Shown here piece after piece: positions 21,961 through 34,100 of a DNA stretch of 64,000 bases (position 1 is the first letter of the stretch; every line of letters starts with the position of its first letter). The notes under the pieces are model-generated. The model had not been told where the DNA came from. It searched no databases and worked only from the letters and a program-made list of their open reading frames with translations. The DNA is from Catonia carolina (Eukaryota > Arthropoda > Insecta > Hemiptera > Achilidae), in contig JAQMRL010000006.1 in assembly GCA_035578175.1 (NCBI GenBank), positions 28,894,393 to 28,958,392 of the forward strand, written 5' to 3'. The position numbers and the translations under genes were made by a program.

Positions 21961-22127
21961 ATGATAAGTAAAATTTTATTTTTTTATGTGACAATAACGT
22001 ATTTAGAAACTGAAGTTACTGGTGAGTTTAAGTTATTAGTGCTTCACACAAATGATATGCATTCTCGATTTGAGCAAACAAATTATAAATCACAAGATTG
22101 TGAGCCTGAAGATGCAGAAGAGAATAG
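21961..22127 (+). CDS. 5'-nucleotidase exon 1 (signal peptide, first metal motif)
   Basis: Encodes residues 1-55 plus two bases of codon 56. The ATG has A at -3 and an in-frame stop just upstream. The N-terminus MISKILFFYVTITYLETEVT is hydrophobic, as expected of a signal peptide. It is followed by FKLLVLHTNDMHSRFEQ, the D-x-H metal motif that opens every member of the family (D32, H34). Donor gtatga at 22128. Confidence 0.92.
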
Positions 22128-25100
22128 GTATGACATTTTAATTTTTGTAATATTTACTAATTTAAAGGTCAGATTTTTTGTTACTATTTTCCTTATAAAA
22201 TCAAGTCAGCCGATATGATAATGTAGTTATGACATTTTATACTCAGTAAGTGGTAGAGGAGATGGAGCGAAGCTAGGGTCGGGGACTGGACAAGGAGGTT
22301 CATTTCAAATGTCGTGGTGTGGATAAAGAGGACATTTGATGATACCACCCACAAGCTGACGCAGTTGCTTACAGGGCATGGTTGCTTCGGGGCATATTTG
22401 ACGAGGTTCAAACTTCATGAAGTACTGAAATGTCGACTGTTTGACAGTGTAGAAGGAGGAGTCCATTGCCCATATTTTTGAAAGATGTCCCTATTTTGGC
22501 CTCGACAGAATGGAGTTCGTTTTCACGCCCCATTGACAGTATGTAAATTTATTTAACCCTACATTTCCCTTGTAGTATTATACAAACAGTTCCGAGGGAG
22601 GTGGAGGGTTGTTTGCTGATGTCGGATCAAGTGGCCAGGCGGCGGGTTTTTGGTTGGTAAGGCGGTTGCGGCCTCTTTAGGGCTGGACGAGGACGCCTCA
22701 ATTGAGTCTAACACTACTTCCCTCATCGTGAGGGAGTGAACATGAGTTTTTCTCGCCGCCTCGGATAAAAAAAAAATAACATTTTAAAAATTCCATAAAA
22801 TAAATAACAGGAAGGTGGAGTGTTAAATTATATTTGCACTCTTCTATTATCTACTAAATCCAGGGCGAAAAAAAATAGTTCTGTTTCTTATTACATGGTC
22901 AGACAATTATATGACTGCAGCATTTAAGAACAGAAAAGTTAGAGGTGTAAAATACACTAGTCAGAGTTACCTCCTCTAAGAGTAATGAATTTAATTATAC
23001 TGCCAGACCCTGTGGTAAATGAAGTGAATGTGTCAATTACAGGGTGGAGAGTAGATGCTTTTTGGAGCGCCTGGCATGCTGATAAGCATACTTTTTTACT
23101 CAATGAGGAAGGGTTGTTAAACCACCTCACTTCTTGTTTTACTTAGTAAAGCCTTTTGCTTAGTAAGATGTCCAAACCTTTCGAACAATAAACAGAAAAT
23201 ATTACATTACTTAACTCTTTTACTGAATCATTCACTTATCCAATTGTGTGACTCAACAAGCCCTTCCAACTTTGAAATTTCAAAAAATTCTACGTCTTGC
23301 TGTAATTTAAAAAGTACGTTATGTTATTTTAAAATAAATAAAACATACACAATAAAGTGAAATAATTATGAATGTATAAATATATTAAGATGAAGAAAAT
23401 TATGCAGCGTAATATAAAGTTATTAAATTAACGTAAAATATAAATTGGTTTATAAATAAGTAGATTTTATCACTTTAACCGTCAGCTTTAATTTAGTTTA
23501 ATTTACTCCATCGTATAAGAGATTGACATAAATAGAATACAACGATATTCTTGAAACATAATAGACAACAATAGATTTAGTCTCATAGATATGAAATGAT
23601 CTAAGGTACTTGTGCCATAGATTAAGATTAAGAGAAGATGAACTATTTTATAACTATCGATAAATCTTATATTAATCATTTTGTACAAGGTTGTTGTTCA
23701 GGTCAACAGCCGAAAGGCTGGTTTGAACCTCTAGAGGTTTTACTAAGTAAAACGAGGAGTGAGGTGGTTTACCATTGCCTTCCTCACTGAGTGGAAAAGT
23801 ACGCTTATCAGCATGCCGGGCCCTCTGAAAAGCACATATTTTCCACTCTGTAAATGACACCTTCACTTCATTCACCACAGGGTCTGGCTGTACAATGAAA
23901 TTCATTACTTTCAGAGAAGATAACTCTGATTAGTGTCTTTTACACCTCTACCTCTTCTGTTCTTAAATGATTCAGTCATTTAATTGACTGACCATGTGAT
24001 AAGAAACAGAACTATTTATTTTAGCCCTGCAACGAACAGATTGAGTGTAAATAATTTGACACTCCACCTGTCTGTTATGGGCAATTGTACAAGGTATATC
24101 CATTTTAAGTACGTGGCATTATGTGTGTAATCCATACATAATCACTATCACTGCTAAACAAAAGAAAATTAAATAGAAAAATCGCTTTCATGAGATGAAG
24201 TGTCTCATGGCTGGTGGCAATTTAAAAAAGGCTTACCTTTGATCTACGGTAAAAACCATTTCTGATTTCTGTATCTACTCTTTAAGAGGAATCAAATGAT
24301 ACTATTTTTGTTTTCAAATTTTATTTCTTGACTTCCGGTTTTGGGACACTTTCGGTAGAAATAGGTACTTCAAACTCAATGATTTCTGTATCTTCTTTTA
24401 AGACGATCGTATGACTATTTTTGTTTACAAATTTCAACTTGGATTTCTTACTTCCGGTTTTGAGCCACTTCTGGTCAAAACCGAAAATTCAACCCCAATC
24501 CAGGCGTACTAAATTTTGGTGTAGATTGTTGTTTAGGTCATCAGCTGAAAGGCTGGTTTGAACCTGTAGAGGTTGTACTAAGTAAAACGAGGAGTGAGGT
24601 GGTTTACGATGCCTTCCTCACTGAGTGGGGAAAGTACGTTTATCAGCATGCTGGGCCCTCTGAAAAGCACATATTTTCCATTCAGCGAATGACACCTTCA
24701 CTTCATTCACCACAGGGTCTGGGCTGTATAATGAAATTCATTACTTTCAAAGGAGATGACGCTGATTAGTATATTTACACCTCTACCTCTTCTGTTCTTA
24801 AAAGATTGAGTCGTTTAATTGGCTGACCATGTGATAAGAAACAGAACTATTTATTTTAACCCATTTAGTGTAAATAATTTGACACTCCACCTGTCTGTTA
24901 TGGGCAGTTGTGTATATTACAGATTCGAATACTGTTTGTTGCTATCTTTTGTAGTTTCTGACTTCTGTGTTTGACGGACGGACAAAACAAAAAAAAAAAC
25001 AATTTCTATCCTAAGTGTGTACGTTGCAACGATACCGTTCAGAACAATAAGAAACCCTGTAACCCAATGAGTTGAAGATGATGTGTATGACTTTTAAATG

Positions 25101-28100
25101 AGTTGTGGTCTTGTACAGACCCAAGCCGACCATTCCTGAGATAATATGGTTAATTGAACCCTAAACATCAAAGTACACCGGTAACGACAGTGCAGTATTC
25201 AAATCCGTACAAAAGTAACTACCTTATACTATGATTTGAACCAAGTAACTTCGTCTCCTAAAATCAGTAGTTAAATATCTGACTCGCGGCGACTTTACCT
25301 CTGGACGAATCCGGTGTATTAAAATATTACACTATGGAAGAAATTGTGAACACATTATGTAATACATTAGCGAAAAGAATGCATTAAGTATATTGCTAGA
25401 AAAATCCAAAGTCGTTGGTTTAGACCGTTACATGATATTTTTATTCATCAAGTAGTTACTACGCATTTAACTAGAATTTTCCAGACTGATATTTTTGTTT
25501 CTTTTCTTTTGTATATAATTTAATTTGTTTATGATGATAATAATGTATTGATGGATCTTTTGTTACATAATTCAGGTGTGTCGGAGGTTTTGGTCGTATA
25601 AGGACAGCAGTTCAAGAACTGAAGCAAAAAGCAGAATCTCAAGGGCGTCATGTATTGTTCCTAAACGCCGGTGACACATTTGTTGGTACTGGATATTATT
25701 TTGTACACCATTGGAAAGTCGTGTCACGATTTATGAATTTATTAGGACTGAATGTTATGGTAAATATATTCTATAGTTTGTTTCTATAAAAATTTTAATT
25801 AAAATAAGTGTACAAACGGTATTCATTATTTTCTGGATAACATATTTATTTTATTTAACATAAATCAATTTTTTATAAACAATTTACAACTTATGACAAT
25901 CCGTTTTAAAGTTAAAAATAAATTAACTATTAGCAAGATTAAGTTTGAGGAATACAGCGAAACTTAATCAAATTAAATCACAAATATTAAAAAAAATGAA
26001 TCACAATTTATCTTTTATTTTATTTTTTTAGTTTATTTAAAGTCACATCAACACTTTGGTCATTAGCAGACTAATGTGGTTTTAGGTACTAAAACGGTAA
26101 GTTTTAACGTGTTAAAATTTCTAGACCCCAATCGGGAATCAATTCTGCTTTCTTCTTTGTAGACTAGCATGCCATTCACTACTATCGGTTTCATAGTCAT
26201 AGACACCCGAGTTTGAACCCTTGCATCTCCAAAACAATGAGTCGGATTTTAACAAACTTTACATAAAAATTTAGCTTATTTTATTCTGCGTTGATCTATA
26301 ACAATCGTATATTTTTAATGTTGTTTAAAAATTACCATATTGAGGTTGTAAGAAAAAAAGAGCCGGTTTATTGATACCGCAACAAATTTGATTTGTCCTT
26401 CCAAATTTCGGGGCGTTATTTACTTACTCTTTGACCTAGTTTAGAAAGTAACTCAAGGTTGTAATATTGATTAATTGTTTGACCTTCAGGAGCCCAGTGA
26501 AGGTACTTTCCAAACTACGTCAAAGAGTAAGGAAAAAACGCCCCGAAATGTGGTATGAAGACGAATCATGGGATCTCCAACAAGACAATGCGCCAGCTCA
26601 TTCCGCGTTATCTGTCAAGAGGTTCCTAGCCACGTACAGCATCTCAAAGTTAAAACATCAACCTTATTCACAAGATCTTGCACCATGTGACTTCTACCTG
26701 TTCCCTAAGGTTAAATCTGTATTAAAAGGGACAAGATTTGATTCTGAGGAAGCTGTAAAAGAGAAAGCGGCACGTGTCCTGAAGGAGCTGACAGAAGATA
26801 ACTTCCAGCACTGTTTCCAACCATGGAAAATTCGCATGGAGCGTTGTAGGGATTGAGAAGGAGTGTATATTGAAGGGGACAATAAGTGATTATGTATAAA
26901 ATTAAAATTAAATTTTTTACGTCAGTCTCGTTATTTAATATCCACACCTTGTATTTTGCTCATCGAAATCGTTAAAAAATGGAATTTTTAAGATTGTGGT
27001 CTTAGTATTGATTTTACGACAAAAGTACATTTATAACTAAAAAGCTACAACTTTTATTTTAAGAATTTTTTCTACAGAGCTTAATATAGGGCCTAGTGTT
27101 AGTTAGTGATTTTCCGTATTTTTAAATCATACAGTGGTTGATTTTAATTTTTGTGTCATTCATTCATGATTAAAAATAGGTAATATTTTTTTCACTTTAT
27201 ATTGTTTACTCGTGATTAGACGTAGCTTATATTTTCAATATTTACTTTGACAAAAGAAAGTCGTCAAAGTGTTTCATATAAGATTTTCTAATGTGGTCGC
27301 GAAAGCAATTAATTTCGACGTGACAATATAAAACTGGTTAAAAGAAAACAAAGAATCTAATATAATGCAAGTAAATTTACAATCGTATTGTTAATGTTCT
27401 GTTCATTTAAAGGTACATAAACTTTTGGTTATTAGTGTTAACAATTAAAGATTACTTTAACGACACCCGTTGCACATGTATTTATTAATCTTCAAATACC
27501 GTATTACAAATAATTTTGTTTTTAAATTTCTATTTTAACTGTTAAGATAAAGAGGTGTAAGTTATTATGGTTGTTTATCATGTACCAGGTCGCAGCTATT
27601 AAGGCCTAAAGGATCTTTGATTGAAACCGGTGAATAATTTAGATACTTACGTAACTGAATGCGCCCTGTAACTGGATACCGTATGTCCCAGATTGATTCA
27701 AAAACGGTTTTGTAATTTAAAAGTTTGTTACGAAACGATAATAAATTTTAATGTCAGACCGAGTAGCCAAAAGAATTTTTTTAATTTTAGACGTTCTAAA
27801 TTAAATATGTCACATAAATTAACAATCTACAAGACAATCTTAAGACCAATCTGGACATATGGAGTTCAACTTTGGGGATCTGCTAAATCTTCACACACGA
27901 AACGTATTGAAGCAATTCAAAACAAGATTCTACGAACGATAATGCACTATCCCTTTTACGTCACAAACTTAATATTGCACAAAGACTTACAAATACCATA
28001 CGTAAATTACGTCGGCATTACGAAAAACAAATTTCGTAATGCTTTTTCCGTGATTTATTACTACTAACTTCTTCAGAATAACATTCCATTTCGTAATATT

Positions 28101-31100
28101 ATTAAAATAAATCACTAACCTTAATATTTGTTTAAGAAAAACGGCAACACTAATTATACAAATAAAGAAAAAAACGGTCACTAAAACACAGCTTGCAACT
28201 ACCTGCTCATAGTACAACATAACCTCAAACTAATGTTCAAGCCGTTTGACATAAACATAATGTTTTTCGAGGTCAATACTAGAGAATGGATGCATCTGTT
28301 TTTGAAACTAACCAGCAACTTTATGCACGGTTTTATTAAGGATGTAGATGGTTTTGAAACATATGCATTTTACAGTGCATGTAAAAAGTTTGTAAGCTGT
28401 TAGAAAATGCAAAAATATAAAATTTGGAAGTTTTGGATCTATCTGGTTTTGTAACTAGATTCAAATATTTGATGCGCTTTGAATAAAACTGATTGAGAAA
28501 AGATTTTATAATATTAAGTTTTTAAAATTAGATTCTTCTAAAATTTTAATGAATTTATTCGGAAAATAAATTCAGTTTCTTTTCTAAATTAAATTTAAGA
28601 AGATTTAAAATTTAATTTACGATATCAAAGCGAAAGATTACAAAATAGGTCTACAAAATAAAACCAGGGGTTAAATACTAAGCTGCCTGAAAAGGAATTT
28701 TAAAGAAGTCTTTGCGTGTAAGGATTGACGAGGAACTGAAAAAGATTGACAGATAATCTTAGAGGAATGATCAAAGTAACTACGTTTAATTAAAACGTAA
28801 GCCTACAAAATTCTTCTAAAACTCAAAAGATATTAAGACGACTTCATTCAAAAAATCTGGTGCGAAACACTCACACAACTTTCTCTTGCCAATGCAAATA
28901 ATGAACAATATAACCTAATATTCGTAATAAATCATTAGTAATAAACAAAAAACTAACCTCAAAATAATGCAACCTTATTTTAATCATGAGTGAATGATGC
29001 GAAATTAAAATCGACCTTAATTTGTCTTTAAAAAACATGGCAAATAACTCTTCTACGATAAACTAGGCTCTGTAGAGAAAAATACTATAAATGAAAGTTG
29101 TAGATCTTTTAATTTCCTATAAAACTGATTATACACTTTTGTCGTAAAATGCATAATAAGGCTGAAATCTGAAAAAATCAATTTTTTACCGATTTTAATG
29201 TAAAAAAAAACAGAAAATCACTAATTACCGCTAAACTAAGCGTTATAAAAAATGTGGTTGAAATAAAAGTTGTAAAATTTTAAATTCTCTACAAATTTTA
29301 TTATATGCATTTTTGCGCTAAAATCCATATCAAAGCTGCAATCTCAAAAAAACCATTATTTTTACAAAAAAACAGCCTTTCAAGAATTTCGGCAGACATG
29401 GCGCCTACCCTATCTTGTAGAGCACAACACATTTAGTAAATGAAGCGATTTAAAAAAAAAAGTCGTAGAAGCAATTTTTGAGAAAATCGCAAAAATGTGA
29501 AAATTAACACGAATAAACTACTGTTTGGTTGACCGATTTTGATGAAAATGTTCGTGTCGGGTTCTCTAGTAGTATTAAATCTAAGTTTCAAGTTTCAAGT
29601 TCGTACGATGTTCCGTTCTTGAGATATTCTGTTCACACACACACAAACACAGACCAATCGCTAAAAACATGTTATTTGGGTTCAGGGGGTTTGAAAACGT
29701 GTAGATCCGGTAAAAATTCAATTTCGAAAAATCCACATGAAAACAATACACTCCTTTCTATATATTCCTACAGCCAAATGAAAGTAAAAACGAGTGTGCG
29801 GTATTATAAATTTGGTGGAAAACTTCAAACTATAAGAATTTTTAAGCTTCAAATTCTTCATATTTTTAATAATTTGAAATACATTTATTCCCGTCATTTC
29901 AGTGATAAACTGATTTGACTTGCAGAGCGAAATTTACAAATTAGCTGTTCATAAATCAACAATTCAAAATATTTTCAGTTTTACGGTTATTATACGTATT
30001 ATACATATTAAAATAATATTTTCATCACTCAGTTTTTTTTAAAGATTATTCAAACGTGACTTTTATATCAAAATTATAAGACATTATTTTTATAAGCAAT
30101 TTAAACTTTGAAGTTTTCTATAGTTTTACTGCATTTCATCATCAAGTTCCTAAGATTTCGTTGAATACACAAGGAAGTCATCTTTAAAATGTTAATGTTA
30201 TATAAAATACTTAAAAATATGATTAAGGACGTAGGTATAAAACTATCCACATATAAATTTTTAGTTAATTAGGAATGAAAATTAAACAAATTTATGCAAC
30301 GTGATGTAAACTTTAACGATAATAACTGTAAGAGAAAACTTGTACCATATTTCTCAGAATATCTTTCATAGTGCAGAATATTCTGTAAGTTTCTTGGTCC
30401 CTTGACAGCATTTATTCAAAGTGGTTTTCTGAGTACTAAAATTTTAACATTTCTCGCTTTAATGTCTTCAGCCGTTGTAATAAAAATGAAAAATAACCTA
30501 AATGTAAATGTTTTTAATATTTGCAATAAATAAACGAAGCAATAAAATAATACGAAATTGAGTAATATGCAATTTCACATAATTCATTTTTGCTACTTTG
30601 GTCTCAGATGTAATAAAATTCTTATTCAAATTTCTTTATAATCTAATATTTGGTCGGAACATCAGCTAATTGTCACAGTTAATTATTACTTAAATACAGT
30701 AAAACCTTGTTTGTTCAGCCCTCATTAATCAGGAACAGATTTGTAGTTACATTCTTTTTAAATTTAATATTCATATAGATACTTTTAACTTTTATTATGT
30801 ACACTATTACTCTAAAATGAATTTTAAGGCCACAATCTTAAAAAGTCATTTTTTCTACGAGTAAACAGCCTTCCCAAGAATTTCAACAGACTTAGCGCCT
30901 ACTCTATCTTACAGAGCATAAAAAATGTAGTAAGTGACGCGATTTACAAAAAATCATAGGAGCCGTTTTTGAGAAAATCGTAAACAAAGTGAAAAATTAC
31001 ACGAATAAAATTCTACTTCCGGTTGACCGATTTTGAAATAATGTTTGTGTCGGGTCCTCTAGTGATACTTAACTTAAGTTTTAAGTTTCAACTAAGTATG

Positions 31101-34100
31101 ATGTTCCGTTCTTGAGATTTTGTTAACACACAGACACAGACACACATACACACACACACATACACACACGCGCGCGCGCGCGCGCGCAGACCAATTGCTA
31201 AAAACATGTTTTTGAGTCAGGGGGTCTGAAAACGTGTATATCCGGTGAAAACTCGATGTCGAAAAATCGACATGGAAAAAATACTTTCCTTCCTATTTAC
31301 TCATATAGGCAGGAGAAAGTAAAAATTGAATAATATGAGTGACAAAGGTACCTTATTTTTAGTTTTATATACTAGGAAGAATATATATTATGTATTAATC
31401 TATTGAAATTCAAAGATATCTCTTTCCCTATCATCATCCTTCAAAATGATTTACGCTTAATCAAAGGCTCTTAGCAGATCTAAAAATGCCATTAATGTAG
31501 ATACATTAAACGCTGTGTTTGTCAATTAATTGTGAAAATGCATAAAGTAACATATTGCATCCAGCCTATGTTAGTCATAATTCATGTAATAAAAAACAAA
31601 TGAAAAACTGATCCAAAGTTATTCATTGGAAAAGGTTCATAAAAATTTATGTATTTTAATAAACAAAATATAAGTTAAATAATAAATTTTGAATCCGTAA
31701 ATCGTTTATAAGGTTATTGCTTTGGGGATTACGAGAGCAGCAAGAGAATGTTGTAATGAAACATGGGAAATGGAGTTTTACTAGCTTGAAAAAACAGTTT
31801 TTCCGTTTAAACAATATTCTAGTACAATACACTACCATTTAGTAATGTTATAAGCCTATTTCACTAAATGTTGAGTATTCGAGAACAAGCTATGTACAAC
31901 CGTTAGGAACGCATAACAAATGACTGGTCACAGCTGGTATGAGAAAAGCCAGCTTTGCTTGTTTTGTTTAATTTTTGCGTTTTTTATTTTCATTAATGGC
32001 TAATTCCTTGAGGGTGTTGACAACGCATTTTTATAACATTAAAAATACTGTAAAAATAAAAACACACAATTTAAACTTGTCACATACGTTACAGGTCCTA
32101 GGTTATTTATATTTGTATTTATTTTACATAAGGGTGTAGCGCTAAATGAAATTAAATTTACATCGCATCCATTATCCCGGTTCTATAAAAAATGAAGCAA
32201 CAAATTTAAACTTACTAAAATATCACAATAGTGTGCATTGCATACGTTATGACCAAAATTTGTTTCTCTATCATCTACAATTTTTTTTTCTATATTCAGC
32301 AAAAACGTATAACTCAGCAATAACTTAGAATTTTAACTATTCCATTAAGAACTATGTAGGGCCTACTAAGGAACAACTTGATCTAAATTTTTGAAAAATA
32401 TATTAGCTTTTGGGCAAAAAAATTCTCTACAATTTTTCTACATTCAGCAAAAACGTAAATAACTTACAATTTTAACTATTCCATTAAGAACTATGTACTA
32501 AGGAACAACTAGATCTAAATTTTTCGAAAAATATATCAGTTTTTGGACAACAAATTTCTCTGGTTAAAACATATTTAGACACATGAAATAAAATTTGGGT
32601 TATATCTACAAAATTCTAACATTGAAATTTAGAATGATTCTAGTCAGAAACACGTATACACAGATGTTAATTTTTTGTTTTACGTCTGACTGCTCTGCAA
32701 TTTCTGCTAAAGCAGACGGTGGATAATGATGATAATGAAAATGAGAGATAAAAAAGTGCCAGACCTGACCGGGAATCAAACCCGGAACACAGGCGTAGAA
32801 TACAGATGTTAAACATATCCTGGGGTATAAAAACAAATTCATTTTTAGGGATATCTTTTTGTCTTTAATTTGTATTACGGTACTATACATTGAGCTGCAA
32901 AATTTCGTAGTGATATTTAAATGGTGGTGGCAAATTTTAATTTAGGAGAAGAAAGACCCGGTGGTGCATTCTCCGTTAATAATTACGGGTGTTTTCCGTC
33001 ATTCAGACCAAAAGGTCTCTACTCCATTTTCGCTTTAGATGTCGTACAGTTGGGAAGTTCCTTGTAGCTAAATCACGGGCCAATTGGTTTGGATCGTCAT
33101 CTAGTCACAAGTTAGTAAACGTCACAATTTATGTATGAATCCATCGGCTAGTGAAAAATGGCCGGCCACATTGGCGTAGTTGGTAACATACTCGCCTCTC
33201 ATCATGCGGTCTTGGGTTCGAATCCCATTCAGGCACGGCATATTTTCATACGTTACAAAAATCATTTTATCCTTCACCGTCTGCATTAGCAGAAAATGCA
33301 GAACAGTCGGACTTTAAAAAAAAATGAAAAATGGTTTAGCAGTGGAGAGAATTGGCTAGGGCTTAGAAATTAATGAAATAAAAATAAAAACCTTCCATTA
33401 AACGTAATAGAAAAACAAGTAATTCTTATAACCGGTCAGCCCGTTCGTGTTTAAATTTCCTTATCTAAAAGTATCAGAATAAAATTACTTTCAGTTTCTT
33501 TCCTTTCACCTTATGATACTATAAGTAATTACTGACTTGATAAATATGTCTTATCATATAAAATTACTTAAAATTATGGATGATAAATATAAGTATGTAG
33601 TACTAATTCAGTCATAGGACCATTAATTTTTTAATACAAAAAAAGTAACAAAAACTAAGTAAAATGATAAAATTCTGTAACATTGAGTTACAGTTATTAT
33701 GTTGTTAAAATGTTCCTAAATTTAAAACATTTATACACTGAAGTGAAACAAATTTTTCTAATCTATCATCTATAAAAGTAACCCCTAAATGTAAGTTCTA
33801 TCGATTTAATTTAATCGAATTTATTTCATATATAAAATAATATGAAATGTGTTAAAGTAACTAAACATTTTACAAAAATATGTTTGAATTAAAAGTTGTA
33901 GATTTTTAAATTGCCTACAACTTTTTTTATGTACACTTTTGAGCTAAAATGCATATTAAGGGCACAATATTAAAAACCAATTTTTTCTACGAGAGCACAG
34001 CCTCCCCAAGAATTTCAGCAGATATGGCGCCTACCCTATTTTGTAGCCTATAAAATATTTAATTTAGTAAATGAGGTAATTTAAGAAAATCGTAGGAGCT

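Larger units (their letters stand above)
22128..25575. other. Intron 1 (3.4 kb)
   Basis: Holds an R1-like LINE relic, three family A copies, a family C copy and a SINE2 copy, each listed separately. The remainder (22128-22229, 23196-23680, 25319-25575) is A+T-rich with nothing recognised. Acceptor cataattcag ends at 25575. Confidence 0.85.

Noticed and set aside
29529..29918. 129-codon + frame, with similar frames at 62925-63206, 50746-50973 and 62607-62906
   Set aside because: All lie in family B repeats. Conservation follows the repeat and there is no known domain.
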